Positions 17,007 through 24,427 of a stretch of 31,064 nucleotides of DNA are shown here, piece by piece; position 1 is the stretch's first letter; every line of letters starts with the position of its first letter. The stretch is from Gammaproteobacteria bacterium (lineage in GTDB: Bacteria > Pseudomonadota > Gammaproteobacteria > Xanthomonadales > Xanthomonadaceae). Location: NCBI GenBank assembly GCA_026398715.1, contig JAPLSI010000040.1, positions 1 through 31,064 of the forward strand, in the 5' to 3' direction. The translations under genes were made by a program, and so were the position numbers. The notes under the pieces are model-generated. The model was not told the origin of the DNA, did not search any database, and saw only the letters and a list, made by a program, of their open reading frames with translations.

Positions 17007-18515
17007 CTAGCGCGCCAGCTCATACAGGTATTCGACGAAGGACATCACGGCACCGTCGAAGCCCTGCACTTTTGGATTGGTCGACTCGATCAGGTAATAC
17101 TCGTCGGGTGCGTGCGCGCCACTGCCGTTGCCCAGGCCAAAATGGCCCGATGCCAGGCTCAGCGGCTCGCCGGTGAATACGTAACCGGGATAGGACCCGG
17201 CGTTGCGCGGCCACAACAGCGGGTCGATGCCACGTGCCTTCAGTACCGCGACCTGCGCCTGGATCAGCGGCGCGCTGGCGTCGGTGCTGGTCGAGTCGTA
17301 GCCACCGGTCACGTTGACTTCGATGTCGCCGAATCCACGCTTGGCCAGATGCGCTTTCAGCGCGGCCACGGAATCAGCCATCTTCATTCCCGGCACCAGT
17401 CGCATGTCCATCTTCGCCACGGCGCGATGGGCCAGGATGGTCTTGCCGCCCACTCCCGTGTAACCGGCCACCAGGCCTTCGATATTGGCCGTGGGCTGCG
17501 ACACGAGTCGTTCGTTCGCCTCCTGCCAGGACAGGTCGTCTATCCAGCGCTGCACGCCCAGCTGCTTCTTGGCCTGCGCTTCGGTGCGTCGTTTGGTCGC
17601 CTCGGCAATCATTGCCTTGTATTCCGCACTAAGCGGCAGCGCCTTGGGATAACCATCGATCGTGATGGTGTTGCCGTCGGCCGACACCAGCGAATCGAGC
17701 GCCTTCACCAGGTGCCAGGCCGGGCTGTCGACCATGGCCTTCAGCGAGGAGTGCACGTCCTTGGCCGGGCCGCGGCCCCATTTCTCGCCGGTGGCAACCA
17801 GTTCGAGTTCGAAGACGCCCTTGGCGCCAAGGCTGACGGTGACGTTGCCTTCGCCATCCTGGCCTGCCGTGGGCATGAATACGCCGACGGTCTTGCGCAA
17901 CGCAGCCTCCACTTCCGGGCGGTGCACGATCTGGCCAATATTCGGCGATCCGATTTCTTCCTCGCCTTCGGCGATCAGCACGATGTTGACCGGCATCTTC
18001 TGGTTCGCGCCACGGATGGCGTGCAGCGCGGCCAGCAAGGCTGCCTGCGGTCCTTTCTGGTTGACGGCGCCGCGACCCATCATCACCTTGCCCAGGCCCG
18101 GCTTGTCCACCATCAGCGCTTCCAGCGGCGGCGACGACCATTCGGCGGGATCGAATTGCTTCACGTCATACATGAAGTACAGGCCGACGGTCTTGGCCGC
18201 GCCGGCATCGAGTGTCGCGAACACGCCAGGCCTGCCCTCGGTAGTGATGACGGTGGCCTGCTGGAAACCGGCATCGCGCGCCAGCTGCGCCATCATCTCG
18301 GCGCCCGCGGGGTAGTTCAGGTTTTCCGCAGCAATCGAAGGCAACGCGATCCAGTCCTGCAGGCGCTTGATGTTTTCATCGTGGCGCTTGGCGACTTCGG
18401 ATTGGATAGCCGCAAGGTCGGCGGAGGCAGAGACGCCCGGCGCGATGGCAACGGCGATGGCAAGGATGATGGCTTTGACCAGCCTCGTGCTGGTGATGGA
18501 AGGTTGGCTGCGCAT
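17007..18515 (-). CDS. Secreted M20-family metallo-hydrolase with altered metal-ligand motifs
   Basis: Encodes 502 aa with a signal peptide (RLVKAIILAIAVAIAPGVSA). The fold is M20 dipeptidase-like: GRGAVNQKGPQAALLAALHA, IVLIAEGEEEIGSPN, KDVHSSLKAMVDSPAWHL and a closing GHFGLGNGSGAHAPDEYY. Two canonical ligands are missing: the usual GHYDVQP-type motif reads YFMYDVKQFDP, with Met115 where the first His belongs, and the bridging Asp of the GASDDKG-type motif is Asn152. The catalytic glutamates (185-187) and the late histidine remain. It may belong to a subfamily with a single-metal or different site, or have lost peptidase activity. I chose the ATG at 18515; an upstream ATG (18554) would add 13 residues before the signal. 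It forms an operon with the M28 peptidase. Confidence 0.82.
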   Translation of the reverse strand: MRSQPSITSTRLVKAIILAIAVAIAPGVSASADLAAIQSEVAKRHDENIKRLQDWIALPSIAAENLNYPAGAEMMAQLARDAGFQQATVITTEGRPGVFATLDAGAAKTVGLYFMYDVKQFDPAEWSSPPLEALMVDKPGLGKVMMGRGAVNQKGPQAALLAALHAIRGANQKMPVNIVLIAEGEEEIGSPNIGQIVHRPEVEAALRKTVGVFMPTAGQDGEGNVTVSLGAKGVFELELVATGEKWGRGPAKDVHSSLKAMVDSPAWHLVKALDSLVSADGNTITIDGYPKALPLSAEYKAMIAEATKRRTEAQAKKQLGVQRWIDDLSWQEANERLVSQPTANIEGLVAGYTGVGGKTILAHRAVAKMDMRLVPGMKMADSVAALKAHLAKRGFGDIEVNVTGGYDSTSTDASAPLIQAQVAVLKARGIDPLLWPRNAGSYPGYVFTGEPLSLASGHFGLGNGSGAHAPDEYYLIESTNPKVQGFDGAVMSFVEYLYELAR

Positions 18516-18578
18516 GCGGGGTCTCGGTGGTGGAATGGATCGGACTGGGTGCACGGTTTCGGCCCAGCGTAGCGAATT

Positions 18579-19511
18579 TCAGGGACCCGTGCGGTGAAGC
18601 GCTCGCCGGATGGCAGACAGCGCACGGAAGGCCAGGCTGCCGCGGACCAGGCCGACGGCGCGCAAGGCCTGCTCGAGCCTGGCATTGAGCGCGCTGGTCT
18701 CCCGGTACAAACGTTGGATCTGAAGGTCCCTGCCCTGCAACAGGCTGCGGATTTCATCCACGTCCGCCTGCGCCAGCGTCATCCCGGCAACGACATGGCC
18801 CGGCAAGGGACGACCCACGTAGATGGTGGAATGGGTTTCGGCCAGCTCATCGGCAGGCCGCTGCGCCGTGTAGAAATACAACGCGATCGAGCGGCGCGCG
18901 GCGTCCTGTCGCGACGGCGGCAGTTTGATCGGCGAGAAGCCGTGCCAGCTGTGCTCCGTCGTTTCAAAGATCACCGCGCGATTGAACAGCGGAACCACGC
19001 GGGTCACCCGGTCGTGGTCGGAAGCAGGGTCGCTGTGAAGTTCGAGCACGCCACCCCACTCGGCCTGCCAGTCCGGGTTGAGGTAGATGATCAGGTTCAA
19101 GCGGCGATGCGTGTTCGTGACCGGATGGCGATTGAAATCGACATGCGCATCCAGGGTCTGGCCGTTGCGATTGTCGTGCGTACCGCCGCCAAAGTAGTGC
19201 GGGTCGTAGAGCAAGTCGGGTATGCCGGTGATGCGTGAAACCAGCCCGAGAAAATCCTGCGTCTGGATGAATTCGTCGAGTCGGGAATAGGTCGGGCCAA
19301 GTGCGCGGATGCGCTCGTGCACCGACTTGCTTCCCACCTCGCCATCCTCGTTGATGGCGAGGGCCGGATTGAACTCGGGAAATTCCGCGAGCAGTGCATC
19401 GGCAACGCCGGGTTGCAGGAAGCCGTCGATCACGACGTGTCGGAATGGCTCGCGCCGCTGGAATTTTTCCGCCGCGGCTGGCACGCAAGCCAGGGCCTGA
19501 TCCGAAATCAT
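18579..19511 (-). CDS. 2-oxoglutarate/Fe(II)-dependent oxygenase (prolyl hydroxylase-like)
   Basis: A 310-aa cytoplasmic enzyme of the 2OG-Fe(II) dioxygenase superfamily, which couples 2-oxoglutarate decarboxylation to hydroxylation of a protein or small molecule. The iron triad is visible: DAHVDF (His123, Asp125) and HSWHGF (His187 or His190), with the 2OG-binding Arg207 in ARRSIALYFY. The jelly-roll core includes RRLNLIIYLNPDWQAEWGG. A ~90-residue C-terminal extension (QADVDEIRSLLQGRDLQIQR onward) is predicted to be a long helix or coiled coil and is not part of the catalytic core. The gene begins 14 bp after yajD and is probably co-transcribed with it. The target is unknown; similar enzymes occur in cell-surface modification loci. 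Confidence 0.83.
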   Translation of the reverse strand: MISDQALACVPAAAEKFQRREPFRHVVIDGFLQPGVADALLAEFPEFNPALAINEDGEVGSKSVHERIRALGPTYSRLDEFIQTQDFLGLVSRITGIPDLLYDPHYFGGGTHDNRNGQTLDAHVDFNRHPVTNTHRRLNLIIYLNPDWQAEWGGVLELHSDPASDHDRVTRVVPLFNRAVIFETTEHSWHGFSPIKLPPSRQDAARRSIALYFYTAQRPADELAETHSTIYVGRPLPGHVVAGMTLAQADVDEIRSLLQGRDLQIQRLYRETSALNARLEQALRAVGLVRGSLAFRALSAIRRALHRTGP

Positions 19512-19524
19512 GGGGGCGCGACGG

Positions 19525-19905
19525 TCATGGCTTGTCCTTCAACAACCCGCGCAAGCCGGCGAACGGATTGCTGGTAGCGGCTGCCACCTTCGCTTCGGCC
19601 GTCGCTGCGGCTTCGCCGGTGTAATCGGTGTAGCGGGAGTGCTCGTTGTCGTGGCAGTACACGCACAGCAACTCCCAGTTGCTGCCGTCGGGCGGATTGA
19701 AATCGTGGTCGTGGTTGCGGTGGTGCACGGTGAGCTCTGTCAGGTTGGCGCGGGTGAATTCCCGCGCGCAGCGGCCGCAGATCCACGGGTACATCTTCAG
19801 CGCGCGCTCGCGGTAGCCCTTGTCGCGCTGCTCGGCGTCGCGCCGGGCCTGGGCGACGATGCGGTCGAGCTTGGCGTGGTCGATGGGTGGCTTGATCGGC
19901 GACAT
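19525..19905 (-). CDS. yajD: HNH nuclease family protein YajD
   Basis: A 126-aa protein matching the YajD family of HNH endonuclease-fold proteins. It has an N-terminal helix (DHAKLDRIVAQARRDAEQRD), a first CxxC pair in WICGRCAREF, the HNH core VHHRNHDHDFNPPDG...NWELLC, and a second metal pair in CVYCHDNEH. These four cysteines are structural zinc ligands, and the HH...N...H residues form the active site of the fold. The C-terminal 30 residues are low-complexity Ala-rich with a conserved NPFAGLRGLLK ending. I chose the ATG at 19905, where the YajD-like sequence begins, although the frame is open further upstream. Biological role in cells is not established for this family. Confidence 0.9.
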   Translation of the reverse strand: MSPIKPPIDHAKLDRIVAQARRDAEQRDKGYRERALKMYPWICGRCAREFTRANLTELTVHHRNHDHDFNPPDGSNWELLCVYCHDNEHSRYTDYTGEAAATAEAKVAAATSNPFAGLRGLLKDKP

Positions 19906-20030
19906 GCTGCGTTTCCCGCAAGGATATTCACAAGATACCGCAGTCCCGGGCCGGGCAGCGAGTGAGGTGAAGACGCGCAAAGCGGGATAGAGTTTCTGCA
20001 TCGGGCCCAGCGCGCCCGCAACAAGGATGA

Positions 20031-20483
20031 ATGCCATTGACTGTCATGACGGTGCCACCTTCTCGAGGGGCAAGGTTGCTGGGCTATGGCGGGCTGGTTC
20101 CGTTCGTCGGGCTCGCTGCGGCCACGTGGCTGCTGGACGACACGCACCGGGCCGAGTCGGTCCTCGCCTTGCTTGCGTACGGCGCGACCATCCTGAGTTT
20201 TGTCGGCGCCATCCATTGGGGCCTGGCCATGCGTGATCCGACCAGTCCGCCCGCCGCCATGCTGGCTTGGGGCGTCGTGCCGAGCCTGGCGGCCTGGGCT
20301 GCGTTGTTGTGGGGCGGAAGCGGCGGCCTGTGCTTGCTGGCGGCTGGCCTGTGCATCTGTTGGATAGTGGATCGTTCGGTCTATCCGCGATTTGGCCTGG
20401 AGGGTTGGCTTGGCATGCGACTGGCCCTCACGGCGGTTGCAAGCCTTTCATGCGTGGCTGCCGCCTTGCGCCTCTTCCAATGA
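20031..20483 (+). CDS. DUF3429 membrane protein
   Basis: A 150-aa inner-membrane protein with four to five predicted helices. It matches the DUF3429 (TMEM69-like) family: LLGYGGLVPFVGLAAATWLL, YGATILSFVGAIHWGLAM, PSLAAWAALLWGGSGGLCLL, and a terminal helix LALTAVASLSCVAAALRLF. The family is widespread in proteobacteria and mitochondria and has no assigned function. The ATG at 20031 lies only 3 nt after an AAGGA site. The ATG at 20046, also in frame, has better spacing and would shorten the protein by five residues. It is transcribed divergently from yajD. Confidence 0.85.
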   Translation: MPLTVMTVPPSRGARLLGYGGLVPFVGLAAATWLLDDTHRAESVLALLAYGATILSFVGAIHWGLAMRDPTSPPAAMLAWGVVPSLAAWAALLWGGSGGLCLLAAGLCICWIVDRSVYPRFGLEGWLGMRLALTAVASLSCVAAALRLFQ

Positions 20484-20544
20484 CCCGGCAACGGCCTGCA
20501 GGACGCGGATCGACTCCCAATTCTTAAAGCGCAGATCCTTCGCG

Positions 20545-21318
20545 TCAGTTTGTAAAAATCACACTGCAGCAAGTAACGGCACCCTCGGCTTTCTGTAATT
20601 CGGAAACATCAACGGGCCGCACCGAGAAGCCGGCAGCTTCGATCAGGGTGCGCGTCTGCGGAAAATTCGATGGCATCAGTATGTCTGCATTGACGCGAAC
20701 CACGTTGGCCGCGTGCGGTTCGCTTTCTGAAACATTGACTTGGCGATATTCACTGAAACAGGCCGCGTCGACCCAGCCGGGGTTAATCAACACGGTGTCG
20801 TCACTCAGCGCGGTAACTGCGGATTTCAAATGCAGGCAATCGTGCATTGGTACAGCCGTGACCGAGTAGCCGTAGGGCTTCAGGATGGTGCTTAGCTGAT
20901 CAATCGCTGCTTGATTGCTGCGCCGGGACAAGCCGACAAAAACGCGTTTGCCGATGCGCAACACATCGCCGCCATCAATGGTCCCTGGCTCGCTGATGCG
21001 TGAGATCACGTTACGCCATTTCCTGAAAGCAGCTTCGATACTCGCCACTTCCGCGCGCCTGCTTTCCGCACCGGGTCGCGTTATCACCGCCAGTTCATCG
21101 AACAATAGAACCGTGTCTTCCACAAAAACGGAATCCGGCAGTGTTGCTTCGGCGGGAAGTTCAATAACCTGGACGCCCATGCTTTGCAGGGCGGCAACGT
21201 AATCAACGTGTTGCTTATGCGCCATTTCAACGTCAATTTTCTGGCGGCCGATAAAACTCAATTCGCAATCGGCAATGGCCGGGCTAACCGCGCGGCAAAG
21301 GGCGTACAGATTCGGCAT
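20545..21318 (-). CDS. ddaH: Dimethylarginine dimethylaminohydrolase (DDAH)
   Basis: A 257-aa enzyme of the amidinotransferase/DDAH superfamily that hydrolyses N-methylated arginine to citrulline and methylamines. The fivefold beta/alpha-propeller signatures are visible: DSVFVEDTV near the N-terminus, EPGTIDGGDVL with the catalytic acid (Glu110/Asp115 region), MHDCLHLKSA with catalytic His163, and the nucleophile in AEGAVTCCSV (Cys250 or Cys251) close to the C-terminus. The length matches bacterial DDAH (about 254). A strong AGGAGG site precedes the ATG. GC content is visibly lower than in the genes to the left, suggesting acquisition. It lies 97 bp downstream of the groEL 3' fragment on the same strand. 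Confidence 0.88.
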   Translation of the reverse strand: MPNLYALCRAVSPAIADCELSFIGRQKIDVEMAHKQHVDYVAALQSMGVQVIELPAEATLPDSVFVEDTVLLFDELAVITRPGAESRRAEVASIEAAFRKWRNVISRISEPGTIDGGDVLRIGKRVFVGLSRRSNQAAIDQLSTILKPYGYSVTAVPMHDCLHLKSAVTALSDDTVLINPGWVDAACFSEYRQVNVSESEPHAANVVRVNADILMPSNFPQTRTLIEAAGFSVRPVDVSELQKAEGAVTCCSVIFTN

Positions 21319-21414
21319 CTGGTTTCCTCCTGGTTTTCACGTGCTCAGTGGTTCGGCGCAAGAGCATTGCTTTTCCCACTGACAACTCGTCCAGGCTCCA
21401 ACATACCTTGGGTG

Positions 21415-21518
21415 CCCATGCCGCCACCACCATGGCCGCCACCGGCGAGCTCATCTTTCTTCGGTGCTTCAGCGACCATGGCTTCGGTCGTGATCATCAG
21501 GCCCGCGATCGAGGCGGC
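21415..21518 (-). pseudogene. Duplicated 3'-end fragment of groEL
   Basis: This 104-bp stretch aligns without gaps to the real groEL end at 30860-30963, with 100 identical positions. Translated on the minus strand it gives [20 protein letters not shown] then [14 protein letters not shown], i.e. GroEL residues near the C-terminus. Three of the four differences are synonymous, and one changes Pro to Leu. It is embedded in a 64-codon open frame (21345-21539) that has unrelated ends (MLTQEQE... and [10 protein letters not shown]...), so it is a remnant and probably not a gene. It is in the same orientation as groEL and lies between ddaH and the 541-aa membrane protein. Confidence 0.85.
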
Positions 21519-21573
21519 TTCCTGTTCCTGCGTCAACAAGCACTCAGGGCGCTTTCGCGCGCCACGGCTTGGT

Positions 21574-23199
21574 TCAGTTGGTAGCGATGAATTGTTTTGC
21601 CCAAGGCGTCACATCGCGCAGCGTCTTGCCGTTCTGTATCGTAAACAGGATAACCACCGAGCCGCCACGACGAATCAGCGCCGCGCTCACGCTGGCACCT
21701 ACGGACTCGGTTCGTTCGATGCCGTTGAATACCATCATCGGTACGCCGTCAATTTCTTGAGTTTCGAACTGGTAGTCGAATGGCGCATCGCTCGGAATCA
21801 TGCTCACCGCAACCGTCTTGAAGCTGTCAAGGAGTTGATATGTCGCCCATGCTTTTGCCGAGCTTGGAAAGTTGAGGGCCATAGCGCCATACACAACGTC
21901 CTGGCTAGCTGATTCGTAGCTTGATGCGATGACCGATTGCGGCGCGATTTGCCGCAATACGGGATACATATTGCGCATATCGTTTGGGATATCTTCGCCG
22001 CTCAATGCGACGAATTGATCAACCTTCGCCATGTAGCGGGAAATATCGGCCTCCGTGAAGGAGTTCATTTGCTTCAACTCTGCATCCGCGGCAGGCGGGG
22101 GCGGTACCGAGGCGAAGACTTCGCGGTAATCCTGATATTCGAGCAAGCCGCTGCCTCCGCCGATGTTGGCGGCAAGCCGTTCGGCAACGGCGATGCTGTC
22201 GGCATTGGTGGCGGAGATGAGGACGGCCGAACTCGTGCCTTCCTTTTGCAAGACGTAGTAGGCAGCTTCTGGCGAAGTCACCCGATAGCCTCGATACGTT
22301 TCGTTCTTCGCACTCTTGAGTTCGATACCAGATACCTTCGCGCCCTTCGCCAAGGTGCCGAGCTGTTTGGCCGAGGGCGGCGCGAGTGATCCGGCCGCAG
22401 TGCCGCGCATTTCGAGACCGACCACATCGACGCGCGCATTCGCGGCGCCGGCAGCGTATTCGGCGGCGATCGCACTGGCCGCCATGCCTGGCAACGCCTT
22501 TTGAGCGATCCAGGGCGGAAGCTTGTCCTGCGTAATCTGCTCGTTTTCGATTGGCTTGGCGTCACTGCCGAATGACTGCGTGACCACATTGCCGGGCAGG
22601 GCCGCATTCTGCTGGTCGCTGTCGATGGGGAATTCGCTCAAGGTGCCGGCGACGCGGGGAGGCAGCGAGGAAGCCACCTTCGCAGCAGAAGGCGGTGCGC
22701 CTACCCGGGTTAGATAGCCGAGCGCGAACGCACCCAAACCCAAACCTATCAGCACGCTGCAGGCGACCCCGGCGTGGACAAACGCGGACACCAGCGGTGG
22801 ATGCTCCGACTCGTCCAGCGGCTTTTCGACAGGCGCGCCCAGGCCCAGCATCAACGGCACGACGTTGCCGAACACTGGAACGCCGTAGCACAGGCCAAGC
22901 AAAGTGCTGCGGCCCTTTGCCTTGGCCATGCCCACGCCAAGGTAAGCGTCAACGAGCACATTGAGCAGCGGAATCATCGCCGGCAACATCAGCGCCGCCG
23001 GTGCCTTCGCCAGGCGACAAACGAGGTAGTTATTGAGCAGCGGAACCCATGCGGTCCAGCGTGCGCCCAGCTTGGCTTGGGCGCCAAGCAAGCTCAAGCC
23101 GAATGCGCGCAAAAAGTAACTCAGCGCGCAAATGCCGACCACCCATTTCGCGACCGTCAAATAGCCCATCAGGCTGGTCAGGGTACCAATGTCATTCAT
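21574..23199 (-). CDS. Membrane-anchored protein of unknown function (DUF5684-like N-terminus, large soluble domain)
   Basis: A 541-aa protein I do not recognise as a whole. Residues about 1-165 are hydrophobic with four membrane helices; the block [20 protein letters not shown]...GKGRSTLLG...[14 protein letters not shown] (abridged) resembles small DUF5684-type membrane proteins. From about 170 to 541 follows a soluble, mixed alpha/beta domain without cysteines in obvious pairs and without a catalytic motif I can name. It includes [20 protein letters not shown] and a C-terminal [17 protein letters not shown] segment. The ATG at 23199 has an AAGGA site 8 bp upstream and is preferred to the one at 23217. 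The gene lies just upstream of the groEL fragment and diverges from nnrU. GC is somewhat lower than on the left side of the window. Confidence 0.7.
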   Translation of the reverse strand: MNDIGTLTSLMGYLTVAKWVVGICALSYFLRAFGLSLLGAQAKLGARWTAWVPLLNNYLVCRLAKAPAALMLPAMIPLLNVLVDAYLGVGMAKAKGRSTLLGLCYGVPVFGNVVPLMLGLGAPVEKPLDESEHPPLVSAFVHAGVACSVLIGLGLGAFALGYLTRVGAPPSAAKVASSLPPRVAGTLSEFPIDSDQQNAALPGNVVTQSFGSDAKPIENEQITQDKLPPWIAQKALPGMAASAIAAEYAAGAANARVDVVGLEMRGTAAGSLAPPSAKQLGTLAKGAKVSGIELKSAKNETYRGYRVTSPEAAYYVLQKEGTSSAVLISATNADSIAVAERLAANIGGGSGLLEYQDYREVFASVPPPPAADAELKQMNSFTEADISRYMAKVDQFVALSGEDIPNDMRNMYPVLRQIAPQSVIASSYESASQDVVYGAMALNFPSSAKAWATYQLLDSFKTVAVSMIPSDAPFDYQFETQEIDGVPMMVFNGIERTESVGASVSAALIRRGGSVVILFTIQNGKTLRDVTPWAKQFIATN

Positions 23200-23445
23200 G
23201 AAGAATCCTTGAGGCAAGCGATCAAGACTTCACATGGCCGAGCAACATCACACGGCCGCGGGAGGCGACCGAGGTTCTTGGCAAGCCAGCTTTGTGCTGC
23301 GCTTTCGGACGGTTGATGAAAACCCGAATGTGGGGCGGTGTCATGACGCACGGCAACAAGAAATTCATGATTTGCGTCGCAAAATGCCGGCCCTGGCCGC
23401 CTGCCATGCCTATACTTCCGGCACACTTCCCCGGGAACGAATGCC

Positions 23446-24015
23446 ATGACCCTGATGCTGATCGGCCTGGTTGTCTTCATCGGCGCGCATTCCCTGCGAA
23501 TCCTGGCACCCGACTGGCGCGATGCCCGTGTCGCCAGCCTGGGCGCCAATCCGTGGAAGGCCATCATCGGCGCGCTTTCCATCATCGGCTTCGTGCTGAT
23601 GATCTGGGGTTACGGCCAGGCCAGGCAGCAGGCGGTGATGCTGTGGAATCCACCGGTGGGCCTGCGGCATGCGGTCGCCTTGTTCACGCTGCCGGCGTTC
23701 ATCCTGCTGGTCGCCGCGTACCTGCCGGGCAACCACTTCAAATCGCGGCTCGGCCATCCGATGGTGATCGGCGTGCTGTTGTGGGCAGTCGCACACCTGC
23801 TGGTGAAGGGCCAACTGCACGCAGTCATCCTGTTCGGCAGCTTGCTGCTGTGGTCCATGCTGAGCCTTCGCGCCGCCCTCCGGCGGGAGCCGCCGTCACG
23901 CGCGAACGCCAGCCTGGCCCGAACACTTCTGGTCGTGGTGATCGGTGCTTTCGCCTGGGCCGTGTTTGCCTTCTACCTGCACGCCCGGTGGATCGGCGTG
24001 GCGCCGTTTGGCTGA
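23446..24015 (+). CDS. nnrU: NnrU family membrane protein
   Basis: A 189-aa inner-membrane protein with five to six helices matching the NnrU family: MLIGLVVFIGAHSLRILAPD, IIGALSIIGFVLMIWGYGQA, AYLPGNHFKSRLGHPM, and WAVAHLLVKGQLHAVILFG. The paired histidines in helices (GAHS, GHPM, AHLL, QLHA) are characteristic. NnrU was first seen in denitrification gene clusters and has been linked to nitrite/nitric oxide metabolism, but many members occur without denitrification genes, as appears to be the case here. The start at 23446 is preceded by a weak GGGAACGA site. A TATACT box at 23411-23416 is a candidate -10 without a good -35. Confidence 0.87.
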   Translation: MTLMLIGLVVFIGAHSLRILAPDWRDARVASLGANPWKAIIGALSIIGFVLMIWGYGQARQQAVMLWNPPVGLRHAVALFTLPAFILLVAAYLPGNHFKSRLGHPMVIGVLLWAVAHLLVKGQLHAVILFGSLLLWSMLSLRAALRREPPSRANASLARTLLVVVIGAFAWAVFAFYLHARWIGVAPFG

Positions 24016-24025
24016 GTGCCGAATC

Positions 24026-24039
24026 TTGACCCGGATCAA
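24026..24039. promoter_or_regulatory. FNR/Anr-like box
   Basis: TTGACCCGGATCAA matches the FNR/Anr/Dnr consensus TTGAT-N4-ATCAA at 9 of 10 defined positions. It begins 10 bp after the nnrU stop and faces no intact downstream gene on the plus strand, so it may be left over from a lost oxygen- or NO-regulated gene. A chance match cannot be excluded. Confidence 0.4.
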
Positions 24040-24194
24040 TGGCGCCCGCCCTGCCTGGCGCGTAGTGACCACTGCCAGCGCAGGAGCGCCTGGAGAGGGA
24101 TTCCCCGGCCAAGGCCAGAATCGTGGACGACAGCAGCCGCTTGTTGAAGCCAGCAGTGATCGTTTCCGTTCGCGGCAGCGTCGTGGACTGTCGC

Positions 24195-24290
24195 TTCGAT
24201 TTCGGTCGAAGCACCGACCTTGATCACGGCAACGCCGCCAGCGAGCTTGGCAACGCGTTCCTGCAGCTTCTCTTTGTCGTAGTCCGAAGA
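24195..24290 (-). pseudogene. Internal groEL remnant
   Basis: Thirty-two codons on the minus strand read [19 protein letters not shown] then [13 protein letters not shown], the highly conserved segment of GroEL around residues 355-390. Homology stops abruptly on both sides: the usual continuation MKEKKARVEDALHATRAA is absent, and unrelated sequence follows. It has the same orientation as the groEL 3' fragment at 21415-21518 and the real groEL at the right edge. Nothing suggests it is expressed. Confidence 0.8.
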
Positions 24291-24392
24291 GGCCAAGGCG
24301 CGGAGTCATCCAGGTCAGCAACAAACTGGTCGTGGAACCCCTGCAGACGATGTCGGTACAGGCCGTGCCGTCGCGCTGAGCATGCCATGACC

Positions 24393-24417
24393 GCGGGAAG
24401 CGGCGTCAGCTTCCCGC
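24393..24417 (-). terminator. Hairpin downstream of the exported-protein operon
   Basis: A 9-bp perfect stem, GCGGGAAGC/GCTTCCCGC (24393-24401 with 24409-24417), has a 7-nt loop and lies 11 nt past the stop of the last operon gene. No T-run follows on the minus strand, so termination or 3'-end protection is possible but not proven. Confidence 0.4.
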
Positions 24418-24427
24418 ACCCGATCAT

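Larger units (their letters stand above)
24040..24427. other. Gene-free patch of mixed gene remnants
   Basis: Between nnrU and the 553-aa gene, about 390 bp hold no intact gene. Besides the groEL remnant (24195-24290, minus), there is a short plus-strand segment at about 24151-24195 reading [15 protein letters not shown]. This resembles the N-terminus of F-type ATPase beta subunits of the alternative (N-ATPase) kind. Another plus-strand stretch at 24308-24379 encodes [20 protein letters not shown] and ends at a TGA, like the C-terminus of an unknown protein. The second and third assignments are weak; the patchwork character itself is clear. Confidence 0.4.

Noticed and set aside
16947..18572. 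541-aa plus-strand open frame opposite the M20-like gene
   Set aside because: His/Gln/Arg-rich antisense frame; the minus strand has signal peptide and M20 motifs.
21345..21539. 64-codon open frame containing the groEL fragment as a real small gene
   Set aside because: The only conserved part is the GroEL tail. The flanks are unrelated and no clear ribosome site was seen, so a remnant is the better reading.
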